From NCBI GenBank assembly GCA_018831265.1, contig JAHJCO010000008.1, positions 62,001 to 126,000 of the forward strand: DNA of 64,000 nucleotides, written 5' to 3'. This stretch comes from Actinomycetota bacterium. GTDB taxonomy: Bacteria; Actinomycetota; Geothermincolia; Fen-727; Anoxymicrobiaceae. Positions 1 to 8,075 of this stretch are shown here, in pieces; position 1 is the stretch's first letter; the number at the start of each line of letters is the position of its first letter. The notes beneath the pieces were generated by a model. It was not told the DNA's origin and ran no database searches. It was given only the letters and a program-made list of their open reading frames with translations. Position numbers and translations under genes: made by a program.

Positions 1-524
1 ACTCCTTCACGGAGAGCAGGACCGACAACACCAACTTCGCGCTGCTGGTGGACAAGCGTTTCACGGAGCCGTTCCGGGAGCCCATCGCCTACGGGGAGTA
101 CATAGCCAGGCTGGCGAACCTCCTCGGAGACGGCATCCTGGTGCAGAGGCTCGGCGACCTGCTCCTGGGCAGGCGGTCCAATCCCAGGCGCATGGCGCGG
201 TGCACCACCACGCCGACGCTGGCCGAGGCGACCCCGGGGGACCTGTCGCTGGTGCTCCCCTTCAGATACCTCTCCGCGATACTGGAGATGATCTCGGCTC
301 TGGACAAGCTCGTGCCGGGCACCTTCTCGCGCAACACCCTGCTCTACGGCATCGAGGTAAAGTTCTACTCGTCGCGCCTCAAGGTGACGACGGGCATGGA
401 GAGCCAGGTGCGCAACCTGTTCGGGGCGGGTGACGGGGTCGGAATCACCAGGGGCCTGGTGCAGGCCTCGGCCTCGGGGCTGCTGGCCGCCGAGTCCATC
501 CTCAAGCGCGAACGCGCCGGCTGA
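1..524 (+). CDS. FAD-dependent dehydrogenase, C-terminal part (5' end outside window)
   Basis: The reading frame is open from base 3 with no start, so the gene begins upstream of the window. About 173 residues remain. The C-terminal GAGDGVGITRGLVQASASG stretch followed by an alanine-rich helix is the closing FAD-binding segment of the uncharacterised FAD-dependent dehydrogenases (COG2509 type). The earlier EPFREPIAYGEYIARLANLL and VQRLGDLLLG segments also recall that family from memory. The substrate is unknown. It ends 20 bp from a convergent gene. Family assignment is fairly sure; the reaction is not inferable. Confidence 0.7.
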   Translation, partial: SFTESRTDNTNFALLVDKRFTEPFREPIAYGEYIARLANLLGDGILVQRLGDLLLGRRSNPRRMARCTTTPTLAEATPGDLSLVLPFRYLSAILEMISALDKLVPGTFSRNTLLYGIEVKFYSSRLKVTTGMESQVRNLFGAGDGVGITRGLVQASASGLLAAESILKRERAG

Positions 525-544
525 TGTCGTGGCGTGATTCCGTC

Positions 545-1114
545 TCAGGTTGACGCTGGAGGCGGTATCAGCGCACCGCAATCCCCGCAGTACATGTAGT
601 CAGTGTTCCACCCTGATCCACAGTTCGGACAGAATACCTTTCCTCCAGGAACCGGAGTCGGCACCTGCGCGGACGTGCTACTGTCTTGAGTCACCCTGGT
701 CTGGATGGGGGACGTCGGTGGCTTGAAGCTTGATCCGTCGGTAGGACCGTAACTCGACAGCGGGGCAGCAGAGGGAGGAACAGTGGGGGCCGACCGGTAT
801 ACGCGGGGGTCCTGCGCCGGTGCGTAGGCCGTGGCGGGCCTCGACGTCCACTCGGAAACCCGTGTGTGTGTCCGGCGCACCAGGTGGACTACAAAGACGA
901 TCAGCAATCCCAGGACTGGCCCCAGGTAGAGCCCCAGGAGGAACCCCAGCCAGTAGTTGAAGCGAGCCCTCGTCATTATCCTCCCACAGAGGTGACACAG
1001 CGCCATCTCGATGAGGAACGCCAGAAAGATCATCAGTGATACGGTACCCCAGGCCTGTGAAGATATTGCCGGCGGACCGGAGCTCACAACCTGTGCCGCG
1101 TAGACCGGGGACAT
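545..1114 (-). CDS. Membrane protein with C-terminal zinc ribbon
   Basis: A 189-residue protein with two hydrophobic segments in the first 100 residues (around VSLMIFLAFLIEMALCHLCG and WLGFLLGLYLGPVLGLLIVF), a proline/serine-rich linker and a C-terminal zinc ribbon CPNCG...YCGDCG. I chose the ATG at 1114 because a G-rich Shine-Dalgarno-like run lies 6-10 bases upstream; a GTG at 1129 is possible and would overlap the gene before it. It follows the similar gene at 1117-1590 in a two-gene unit. Both look like paralogous membrane-anchored zinc-ribbon proteins of unknown function. Confidence 0.6.
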   Translation of the reverse strand: MSPVYAAQVVSSGPPAISSQAWGTVSLMIFLAFLIEMALCHLCGRIMTRARFNYWLGFLLGLYLGPVLGLLIVFVVHLVRRTHTRVSEWTSRPATAYAPAQDPRVYRSAPTVPPSAAPLSSYGPTDGSSFKPPTSPIQTRVTQDSSTSAQVPTPVPGGKVFCPNCGSGWNTDYMYCGDCGALIPPPAST

Positions 1115-1116
1115 GG

Positions 1117-1590
1117 TCAACGCCCCCACAGCCGGGCTCCACAGAAGCTGCAGACGGTCTCCTCACCGAGGATCCCGGTGCCACAGCTGGGACAGGCCGG
1201 TCTTCCGGCGTGTACGTCGGAGGCTTGTGCCGCCGGGCCGGTTCCCTGGATGGACGGATGGACCGGTTCGCCGGCAAGCTGGGGGTCCTCGAAATCCACG
1301 GGCGAGTAGGTCGGCCCACGGCGCTGTTTCTTTCTGTCCGGATCGGCCAGGGTGACCCCGAAACCTCGACCGAAATAGATGATGGTACAGACAACAGCGC
1401 CGAGTATCGTAAGCCCGGCGCCGAGCAGGAACCCGACGGCGTAGGTCCAGCCGACCTCCTGGGTCAGCCTGCCGCAGCCGTTGGCCTGTAGAAACCACAC
1501 GGTCAGCCCCAGGCATATGTAGAGGATGATGAATCCCGGGTGTATCTTCTCGACCGTCCCAGCGGCTGCTGCGAGCGGAGCAATGAACAC
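1117..1590 (-). CDS. Membrane protein with C-terminal zinc ribbon (paralogue)
   Basis: A 157-residue protein beginning with GTG. It has an N-terminal hydrophobic segment (FIILYICLGLTVWFL), a second one (AVGFLLGAGLTILGAVVCTI), a polar linker and a C-terminal ribbon CPSCG...CSFCGARLWGR. The architecture is the same as the downstream protein, so the pair probably arose by duplication. Function is unknown; zinc-ribbon-plus-TM proteins of this kind are often labelled zinc-ribbon domain-containing without further evidence. It is divergent from purA. Confidence 0.6.
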   Translation of the reverse strand: MFIAPLAAAAGTVEKIHPGFIILYICLGLTVWFLQANGCGRLTQEVGWTYAVGFLLGAGLTILGAVVCTIIYFGRGFGVTLADPDRKKQRRGPTYSPVDFEDPQLAGEPVHPSIQGTGPAAQASDVHAGRPACPSCGTGILGEETVCSFCGARLWGR

Positions 1591-1672
1591 AGATCACCCC
1601 GTTTCTCCTGTGCGGCGCCGGACGGCTGTTCACTCCCGCCGGTCAGTGGTTAGTTGGTGCCGTCTTTGCCGC

Positions 1673-1689
1673 CCCGATTATACATCGGG
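1673..1689. promoter_or_regulatory. Perfect 6-bp inverted repeat in the divergent purA upstream region
   Basis: The 192-bp gap between the zinc-ribbon gene and purA holds CCCGAT-TATAC-ATCGGG, a perfect palindrome with a 5-bp AT-rich spacer. A TATATT box lies closer to purA (about 1740). The palindrome could be an operator, but no regulator is identified. Otherwise the gap shows nothing. Confidence 0.3.
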
Positions 1690-1782
1690 TGCAGTTCCTC
1701 TATTGGGGTATCTCACCGTTTCGGCGCTCCCTCCCGTGTTATATTAGGCGCTGGAGAGCAGGGCGCACACAGGGGGGCTGGG

Positions 1783-3129
1783 ATGCCTGCGACCGTGGTC
1801 CTCGGCGCGCAGTGGGGCGACGAGGGAAAAGGAAAGATCACCGACCTCATGGCGGACCGCATGGACTTCGTGGTCCGGTTCGCGGGGGGCAACAACGCCG
1901 GCCACACGGTGGTTTGCGGCGAGGACGAGTTCAAGCTGCACCTGATGCCGTCGGGCATACTCTACCCCCACATCACCACCGTGATCGGCAACGGCGTGGT
2001 GGTGAACCCGAAGGTCCTGATAGAGGAGATGGACAGCCTGGTGGCCCGGGGTATCTGCTGCGACCGCCTGCGCATATCCTGCAACGCCCACCTGGTGATG
2101 CCGTATCACCTGGCGTTCGACCACCTCGGCGAGGTGAGCCTGGGAAGCGCGAAGCTGGGCACCACCCACCGGGGGATCGGACCGGCGTATGCCGACAAGG
2201 CCGACCGCATGGGCCTGCGCATGCAGGATCTGCTGGACGAGCACATCTTCCGCGCCAAGCTGACCACGTCCCTCCTGCGAAAGAACGCGATACTGACAAA
2301 GGCGTTCGACCAGGAGCCGTTCGACGTGGACGAGATCACCGCCGAGTACATGGCATATGCGGAGAGGCTGGCCCCGCACATAGAGGACACGTCGCTGCTG
2401 ATCCACAACGCTCTGGAGGACGGCAGGAAGGTCCTCTTCGAGGGCGCGCAGGGCCTGCTGCTGGACATCGATCACGGCACCTACCCCTTCGTGACCTCCT
2501 CGTCGCCGACCATAGGCGGGGTGTTCACGGGCACCGGCGTCGGACCCACCCATGTAAACTCGGTGCTGGGGGTGGTAAAGGCCTACGTCACCCGGGTCGG
2601 TTACGGGCCTTTCCCAACCGAGCAGGCCAACGAGATGGGCGAGCGCATGGGAAAGCGCGGGGTGGAGTTCGGGACCACGACCGGGAGGAAGAGGCGCTGC
2701 GGCTGGTTGGACCTGGTCCTGCTCCGGTACGCCGCCAGGGTCAACGGGCTGACCGGCCTGGCCATTACCAAGCTGGACGTGCTCTCCGAGTTCGAGCGGA
2801 TCGATGTCTGCATCGGCTACTCGTACCAGGGGAAGGTGTACCACGACTTCCCCCCGCACCAGACCATATTCCATAAGTGCGAGCCCGTTTACCTGGACAT
2901 GCCGGGCTGGCGCTGCGAGATCAGCGACGTGACGGAGTTCGACGACCTGCCCCCCGAGGCCCGCAAGTACATAGAGTTCATCGAGCAGGCCTCCGGTATC
3001 CCGGCGCACATCATCTCGGTCGGGCCGAAGAGGACCCAGACCATACTGGCCCACCTGAAGGAGAAGCAGACCATCGAGGAGGGCCCGTACCTGTACAAGG
3101 AGGAGTACCCGCCGGGCAACTCGGTGTGA
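1783..3129 (+). CDS. purA: Adenylosuccinate synthetase
   Basis: PurA joins IMP and aspartate using GTP to make adenylosuccinate, the first committed step to AMP. The 448-residue length is usual for bacteria. The N-terminal GAQWGDEGKGK places Asp13, and NNAGHT places His41, the two catalytic residues known from E. coli PurA. The GTTHRGIGPAYADK signature and TTGRKRRCGWLDL follow. The ATG at 1783 is preceded by a G-rich ribosome site (aggggggctgg); an in-frame extension upstream lacks family similarity. purD follows after 91 bp that hold palindromic repeats. With purB at 4977 this completes the IMP-to-AMP branch locally. Confidence 0.96.
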   Translation: MPATVVLGAQWGDEGKGKITDLMADRMDFVVRFAGGNNAGHTVVCGEDEFKLHLMPSGILYPHITTVIGNGVVVNPKVLIEEMDSLVARGICCDRLRISCNAHLVMPYHLAFDHLGEVSLGSAKLGTTHRGIGPAYADKADRMGLRMQDLLDEHIFRAKLTTSLLRKNAILTKAFDQEPFDVDEITAEYMAYAERLAPHIEDTSLLIHNALEDGRKVLFEGAQGLLLDIDHGTYPFVTSSSPTIGGVFTGTGVGPTHVNSVLGVVKAYVTRVGYGPFPTEQANEMGERMGKRGVEFGTTTGRKRRCGWLDLVLLRYAARVNGLTGLAITKLDVLSEFERIDVCIGYSYQGKVYHDFPPHQTIFHKCEPVYLDMPGWRCEISDVTEFDDLPPEARKYIEFIEQASGIPAHIISVGPKRTQTILAHLKEKQTIEEGPYLYKEEYPPGNSV

Positions 3130-3135
3130 AGACCG

Positions 3136-3194
3136 TTGGGAGCGGACTTCAGTCCGCCGTCGAAGTGCAAGACCGGGACTGAAGTCCCGGCCCA
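3136..3194. repeat. Pair of GGACTTCAGTCC-type palindromes
   Basis: Two short palindromes, GCGGACTTCAGTCCGC and CCGGGACTGAAGTCCCGG, lie between purA and purD. They share the core GGACT-TCA/GAA-AGTCC. Similar pairs occur at 14453, 37023 and 38938 in the window. They can form hairpins in RNA and may shape read-through or mRNA stability between the two purine genes. Confidence 0.7.
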
Positions 3195-3220
3195 AGTGGA
3201 GAAGCGCAGGGGTGGAGAGC

Positions 3221-4510
3221 ATGAAGGTGATGGTGGTCGGAAGCGGCGGGCGCGAGCACACGCTTGCCTGGAAGATATCGCAGAGCCCCCTGGTGAGCGA
3301 CATCATCTTCGTCCCCGGAAACGGCGGGATGCAACAGATGGGCGAGTGCATAAAGGCCGACGGCGAGGACGCTTCAGCCGTGGCCGACATAGCCGCCGGG
3401 CGCGGGGTCGACCTCACCGTGGTGGGCCCTGAGGCGCCGCTGGTGGCCGGCCTCGTAGACGAGTTCGAGAAGAGGAAGCTCCGGGTGTTCGGGCCCTCCG
3501 CGGCCGCGGCCCGCCTCGAGGGCAGCAAGCACTACGCGAAGAGCCTGATGGAGAAGTACGGCGTCCCCACGGGGAGGGCGCGGGCTTTTAACTCCTTCGA
3601 GGAAGCGAAAGCGTACGTCGAGACCCTGTCTCCTCCCGTGGTGGTCAAGGCCGACGGCCTGGCGGCCGGTAAGGGAGTGATAATAGCCCGGACGTCCGAG
3701 GACGCTGTCGGGGCCTTGAGCGACTGCCTGGTCGAGAGCGTGTTCGGCGAGTCGGGCTCCACGGTCCTGGTGGAGGAGTTCCTCGAGGGGCCGGAGGTCT
3801 CCATCCTCACCCTGACCGACGGCGCCGCCTGCGCCCACATGGTCCCCTCCCAGGACCACAAGAGGGCGCTGGACGGGGACGAGGGGCCGAACACGGGGGG
3901 GATGGGCGCCTACTCGCCCGTTCCCCTGCTCGACGCCGCCACCGAGGAGAGCATACACGCCGATGTCATGGAGGCGACGGTCTCGGCGATGGCCTCGGAG
4001 GGCGTACCGTACCGCGGAGTGCTCTACGGTGGGCTCATGCTGACCTCGGACGGCGTCAAGACGCTCGAGTTCAACGTACGCTTCGGCGACCCGGAGACTC
4101 AGGTGGTGCTGCCGCGCCTGACCGGCGACCTCGTGCCCGCGCTACTCGCGACAGTGGACGGTACCGTCGCCGACCTGGCGATGGAGTGGACGCCCGAGTA
4201 CTGCGTCTGCGTGGTGGTGTCGTCGGGGGGCTACCCTGGCAAGTACCAGACCGGCATCCCCATCAAGGGACTCAAAGCAGCCTCATCGGACTCGCACGTG
4301 GAGGTCTTCCACGCGGGCACGCGCCTTCAGGACGGAGAGGTCGTGACCGCCGGCGGCCGGGTACTCAACGTGGTGGCCCTGGGTGGCGATTTCACCGAGG
4401 CGCGGGGACTGGCCTACGAGGCGGTGAAGGCGATCAGCTTCGAGGGGATGCACTACAGGACGGACATCGGCCACAGGGCGATACAGTGGCAAGAGGAGCA
4501 CGGGGGCTGA
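3221..4510 (+). CDS. purD: Phosphoribosylamine-glycine ligase (GAR synthetase)
   Basis: PurD ligates glycine to phosphoribosylamine with ATP in purine synthesis. The 429-residue protein has the N-terminal GSGGREHTLAW, the GPEAPLVAG loop, an ATP-grasp core with KADGLAAGKGV and EEFLEGPEVS, then NTGGMGAYSPVP and FNVRFGDPETQ, all in the family order. I chose ATG at 3221 (MKVMVVGSGG) over the GTG at 3212 because it matches the family N-terminus. Its stop overlaps the purE start by one base (TGATG), so translation is probably coupled. Confidence 0.95.
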   Translation: MKVMVVGSGGREHTLAWKISQSPLVSDIIFVPGNGGMQQMGECIKADGEDASAVADIAAGRGVDLTVVGPEAPLVAGLVDEFEKRKLRVFGPSAAAARLEGSKHYAKSLMEKYGVPTGRARAFNSFEEAKAYVETLSPPVVVKADGLAAGKGVIIARTSEDAVGALSDCLVESVFGESGSTVLVEEFLEGPEVSILTLTDGAACAHMVPSQDHKRALDGDEGPNTGGMGAYSPVPLLDAATEESIHADVMEATVSAMASEGVPYRGVLYGGLMLTSDGVKTLEFNVRFGDPETQVVLPRLTGDLVPALLATVDGTVADLAMEWTPEYCVCVVVSSGGYPGKYQTGIPIKGLKAASSDSHVEVFHAGTRLQDGEVVTAGGRVLNVVALGGDFTEARGLAYEAVKAISFEGMHYRTDIGHRAIQWQEEHGG

Positions 4511-4980
4511 TGACCATGGGTGAAGCCAGGGTGCTCGTGATAACGGGCAGCGAGAGCGACCGGCCCAGGATGACCGAGAGCGTCGAGATGCTAGACAGGC
4601 TCGGCATAGCATCCGAGCTGGTGGTGGCGTCGGCGCATCGAACCCCGGAGAAGGTCGAGCAGGCGGTGGAAGAGGCTGTCCGCGCCGGGGCCGAGGTGAT
4701 CATCGCGGGGGCCGGCATGAGCGCGGCGCTCCCGGGCGTGGTCGCGGCATACACCGACCTCCCGGTGATCGGCGTCCCGCTCGACTCCGGGATGCCCGGC
4801 GGGATAGACGCGCTGTTCTCCATCGTCCAGATGCCGACCGGGATCCCCGTGGCATGCGTGGCGGTGGGCGGCTCGAAGAACGCGGCCGTCCTGGCGGCCC
4901 GCATACTCGCTATCAAGTACGACGACGTCCGGGAGAGGCTTGCGGAGTACCGCAAGGGTCTGAGGGAGGGCTCGAGATGA
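4510..4980 (+). CDS. purE: 5-(carboxyamino)imidazole ribonucleotide mutase / AIR carboxylase-type PurE
   Basis: A 156-residue PurE-family protein. The motif ITGSESDRPRM (residues about 11-21) and VASAHRTP, carrying the catalytic histidine, are present, as is LPVIGVPLDSG. In the usual class I motif GAGGAAHLPG the histidine-containing part reads GAGMSAALPG here. No purK is visible in the window, so whether it uses N5-CAIR (class I) or AIR plus CO2 (class II) is open. It overlaps purD by one base and purB by four (ATGA), so it sits inside a tightly coupled purine operon. Confidence 0.88.
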   Translation: MTMGEARVLVITGSESDRPRMTESVEMLDRLGIASELVVASAHRTPEKVEQAVEEAVRAGAEVIIAGAGMSAALPGVVAAYTDLPVIGVPLDSGMPGGIDALFSIVQMPTGIPVACVAVGGSKNAAVLAARILAIKYDDVRERLAEYRKGLREGSR

Positions 4981-6284
4981 TAGAGCGCTACACCCTGCCC
5001 AGGATGAAGGAGATCTGGAGCGACGAGGCCCGCATGCAGAACTGGCTGCAGATAGAGGTGCTCGCCGCCGAGGCCATGGCCGAGATGGGCGTGGTCCCAA
5101 GGGACGACCTCGAGGTGATCAGGAAGAGGGCGAGGTTCGACGTCGAGCGCGTGAGGGAGATAGAGCAGGTCATGCGCCACGACGTCAACGCCTTCATCGC
5201 GAACCTCGCCGAGTACATCGGGCCCGAGGCGCGCTGGCTGCACATGGGGATGACCTCCTCCGACGTCCTGGATACCGGCCTGGCCCTCCAGATGCGTGAC
5301 GCGGCGGAGATACTGGTCGAGGATACCAGCCACCTTCTGGGGGTCTTGAAGAACAAGGCACTCGAGCACCGTGACACCAGGATGATGGGCAGGACCCACG
5401 GCGTCCATGCCGAGATAATCACCTTCGGGGCAAAGCTGGCGGTGTGGGCCTTCGAGACCAGGAGGAACCTGGAGCGGCTGCAGCGCGCGCAGAACGCGGT
5501 CAGCTACGGGCAGATATCGGGCGCGGTCGGGGTGTACGCGAGTATAGACCCATTCGTGGAGAAGTACGTCTGCGACCGCTTGGGGCTGAGGCCCGCGGAG
5601 GCCTCCTCCCAGGTGCTTCAGCGGGACAGGCACGCCGAGTATTTGAGCGCGCTGGCGATAGCGGCGGCCTCGCTGGAGAAGTTCGCCTTCGAGATACGGG
5701 CGCTGCAGAAGACCGAGGTGATGGAGGTCGAGGAGCCCTTCAAGGAGGGCCAGACCGGGTCGTCCGCGATGCCCCACAAGCGCAACCCCATCATCTGCGA
5801 GCGGGTGTGCGGGCTGGCGCGGGTGATACGCGGGAACGCGTCGGTGGCGTTCGAGAACCAGGCGCTCTGGCACGAGAGGGACATCAGCCACTCTTCCGCG
5901 GAGCGCGTCATCCTGCCGGACAGCACCATCCTGCTCGACTACATCACCAACAAGTTCTGCGCGGTGATGGAGGGGCTCGTGGTCTACCCGTGGAAGATGG
6001 AGAAGAACATAGAGCTGACGGGCGGGCTGGTCTTCTCGGAGAAGGTGCTGCTGGCGTTGGTGAACAGGGGGGTCGAGCGTCAGGAAGCCTACAAGATGGT
6101 ACAGGCCAACGCCATGAAGGCGGTCCGGGGTGAGGGCGACTTCATGGACAACCTCCTCCACGACGAGCAGGTGTCTCACTACCTGCTGCCCGAGGAGATC
6201 ATGGCCTGCTTCGATTCGAGGGAGGGCCTCGCCCGGGTGACCGTGATATTCGACAGGCTGGATGAGCTCAAGGTCAAGCCCTGA
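4977..6284 (+). CDS. purB: Adenylosuccinate lyase
   Basis: PurB cleaves SAICAR and adenylosuccinate, releasing fumarate. The 435-residue length is standard. The fumarase/lyase superfamily signature GSSAMPHKRNPI sits near residue 260 and carries the catalytic serine loop. MTSSDVLDTGLALQ and MMGRTHGVHAE are the other two conserved blocks. The ATG at 4977 overlaps the purE stop (ATGA). purS follows 30 bp downstream. Confidence 0.96.
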   Translation: MIERYTLPRMKEIWSDEARMQNWLQIEVLAAEAMAEMGVVPRDDLEVIRKRARFDVERVREIEQVMRHDVNAFIANLAEYIGPEARWLHMGMTSSDVLDTGLALQMRDAAEILVEDTSHLLGVLKNKALEHRDTRMMGRTHGVHAEIITFGAKLAVWAFETRRNLERLQRAQNAVSYGQISGAVGVYASIDPFVEKYVCDRLGLRPAEASSQVLQRDRHAEYLSALAIAAASLEKFAFEIRALQKTEVMEVEEPFKEGQTGSSAMPHKRNPIICERVCGLARVIRGNASVAFENQALWHERDISHSSAERVILPDSTILLDYITNKFCAVMEGLVVYPWKMEKNIELTGGLVFSEKVLLALVNRGVERQEAYKMVQANAMKAVRGEGDFMDNLLHDEQVSHYLLPEEIMACFDSREGLARVTVIFDRLDELKVKP

Positions 6285-6314
6285 AGGTCGGGGCTTAATT
6301 CGAAGGGGGGACGG

Positions 6315-6560
6315 ATGGCCGACGCGAAGGTGTTCATCACGCTCAAGGAGGGGATACTCGACCCCCAGGGCAAGACGCTCCTGCGTGCTCTCAGGGAGCT
6401 CGGCTACGACGAGGTCGAGGACCTGCGGGTCGGTAAGTACATGGAGGTGAAGCTCACCGGTGGCGACGCCGGGACGCTGGAGTCCAGGCTCGGCGAGATG
6501 TGCGAGCGCCTGCTGGCCAATCCCATTATCGAGGACTACCGCATGGAGGTCGATGTCTGA
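6315..6560 (+). CDS. purS: Phosphoribosylformylglycinamidine synthase subunit PurS
   Basis: An 81-residue PurS. In organisms with the split FGAM synthase, PurS bridges PurQ and PurL. The pattern [22 protein letters not shown] followed by [17 protein letters not shown] is the usual PurS fold sequence. The start ATG has a strong GGGGGG ribosome site. The stop overlaps the purQ start (TGATG). purL is not next door, since a PHP-domain gene follows purQ, so the synthetase subunit must be encoded elsewhere. Confidence 0.93.
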   Translation: MADAKVFITLKEGILDPQGKTLLRALRELGYDEVEDLRVGKYMEVKLTGGDAGTLESRLGEMCERLLANPIIEDYRMEVDV

Positions 6561-7258
6561 TGAAGTTCGGCGTAGTAGTCTTCCCGGGCTCGAACTGCGA
6601 CCACGACTGCCACTACGTGATACGCGAGGTGCTGGGCCAGGATGTAGACTACGTCTGGCACGGGAGTACCGACGTCCGTGGATACGACTGCCTGGTCCTG
6701 CCGGGTGGATTCTCCTACGGGGATTACCTTCGCACCGGGGCGGTGGCCCGCTTCTCGCCGGTGATGAAGGCGGTCGAGGAGTTCGCCGCGGCGGGGGGGT
6801 ATGTGATAGGCATCTGCAACGGCTTCCAGATACTGCTCGAGGCGGGTCTGCTCCCGGGCGCCATGATGCGCAACACAGGCTTGAAGTTCGTCTGCCGGTT
6901 CGTGGATATCAGGGTGGAGACCACGAGCACCCCCTGGACGAACAGCGCGAAGGTGGGAGAGGTCCTGTCCATCCCGATAGCCCACAACGAGGGCAACTAC
7001 CAGGTGCCGCCGGATGCGCTGGAAGAGATGAAGAGGCGCGGCCAGGTCGTTTTCCGGTACAGCTCGCCGGAGGGGAGCGTGCTGCCGGAGTTCTGCCCCA
7101 ACGGCTCGAATGAGAACATCGCGGGGATCTGCAGCCGTGAAGGCAATGTGCTGGGCATGATGCCCCACCCGGAGCGCGCCAGCGAGGCGGAGCTGGGTTC
7201 CTCCGACGGCCTGGTCATCTGGAATTCCCTGCTGGCCCACTGCGGCGCGAGCGTATAG
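6560..7258 (+). CDS. purQ: Phosphoribosylformylglycinamidine synthase glutaminase subunit PurQ
   Basis: PurQ is the class I glutamine amidotransferase that feeds ammonia to PurL. The 232-residue protein shows the N-terminal [13 protein letters not shown], the oxyanion/nucleophile motif [13 protein letters not shown] (Cys near residue 86) and the His-Glu pair in [10 protein letters not shown] near residue 200. The start overlaps the purS stop. Last recognisable gene of the purine operon here. Confidence 0.95.
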   Translation: MKFGVVVFPGSNCDHDCHYVIREVLGQDVDYVWHGSTDVRGYDCLVLPGGFSYGDYLRTGAVARFSPVMKAVEEFAAAGGYVIGICNGFQILLEAGLLPGAMMRNTGLKFVCRFVDIRVETTSTPWTNSAKVGEVLSIPIAHNEGNYQVPPDALEEMKRRGQVVFRYSSPEGSVLPEFCPNGSNENIAGICSREGNVLGMMPHPERASEAELGSSDGLVIWNSLLAHCGASV

Positions 7259-7361
7259 GCGGGTCGGGCACGTGAACGCAGGTCCCCCTGACGACGGTGG
7301 CCCTGACACGCGGGGTGCTCCCCGGCGTGTAACCTCCACGGACACTCTCGAGCCCGGGTTG

Positions 7362-8033
7362 ATGAAGGTCGATTTCCACATTCACACCATCTACTCGCCG
7401 GACTCGGTCATCACCTACCCCATGCTGGTCGAGGCGTGCCGCGAGAAAGGCATTGACGCGGTCGCGATAATGGACCACGACGAGATAGAAGGGGCGCTGG
7501 AGTTCGCGCGCAGCAGCGAGGAGGCACGCGCACGCGGGGAGTGGGCGCCCCTCGTCCTGCCCGGCGAGGAGGTGCGCACCAGCCGGGGCGAGATCTGCGG
7601 CCTGTTCCTCACCGAGCTGGTCCCGAAGGGATTGACACCCAGGGAGACCATGGAGCGCATCAGGGAGCAGGGGGGGCTGGTGTATGTGCCGCACCCGTTC
7701 GACCTGCTCAAGTTCAAGCGCCTGCGGGCCAGGGACCTGGAGGAGCACGGCGGCCTCATCGACATCCTGGAGGCGTTCAACGGCAAGCCGCGCCTGCCGC
7801 TGGCCAACTTCCTGGCACGGCGTTTCCTGGCCGACCACGATTTCCCCCGGGCGGCGGGTAGCGACGCGCACGAGCCGCTTCACCTGGGGGCCGCTTTCGT
7901 CGAGATGCCCCGGTTCGAGGGGGCCGATGACCTGGTGGACAAACTGAAGGACGGCGTCATCACCGGGAAGATGTATTCGCCGTTCAGCTCGGCTTTCACG
8001 CGATTGAGGATCAGGCTGAGCGGGACTGCTTAG
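7362..8033 (+). CDS. PHP-domain metal-dependent phosphoesterase
   Basis: A 223-residue PHP protein. Metal-ligand motifs are visible in order: DFHIHTIYS at the N terminus, IMDHDEIEG, GEEVRT, VYVPHPF and AAGSDAHE near the C terminus. PHP proteins of this size hydrolyse phosphoesters (for example RNase AM / nucleotide 3',5'-bisphosphate phosphatases), but the substrate cannot be read from sequence. ATG 7362 begins the conserved MKVDFHIHT; an in-frame GTG at 7272 would add 30 unconserved residues. It lies 103 bp after purQ and may be co-transcribed with the purine genes. Confidence 0.8.
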   Translation: MKVDFHIHTIYSPDSVITYPMLVEACREKGIDAVAIMDHDEIEGALEFARSSEEARARGEWAPLVLPGEEVRTSRGEICGLFLTELVPKGLTPRETMERIREQGGLVYVPHPFDLLKFKRLRARDLEEHGGLIDILEAFNGKPRLPLANFLARRFLADHDFPRAAGSDAHEPLHLGAAFVEMPRFEGADDLVDKLKDGVITGKMYSPFSSAFTRLRIRLSGTA

Positions 8034-8075
8034 AGACGGGTAACCACGGTCAGGTACCGGGCGGGAACCCGGGCT

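Noticed and set aside
1744..3528. Long minus-strand open frame opposite purA/purD
   Set aside because: High GC keeps antisense frames open. The plus strand encodes clear PurA and PurD; the antisense product has no recognisable motif.
4434..6179. Long minus-strand open frame (581 codons) opposite purE/purB
   Set aside because: Shadow of purB; His/Leu/Arg-rich composition typical of antisense frames in GC-rich DNA.
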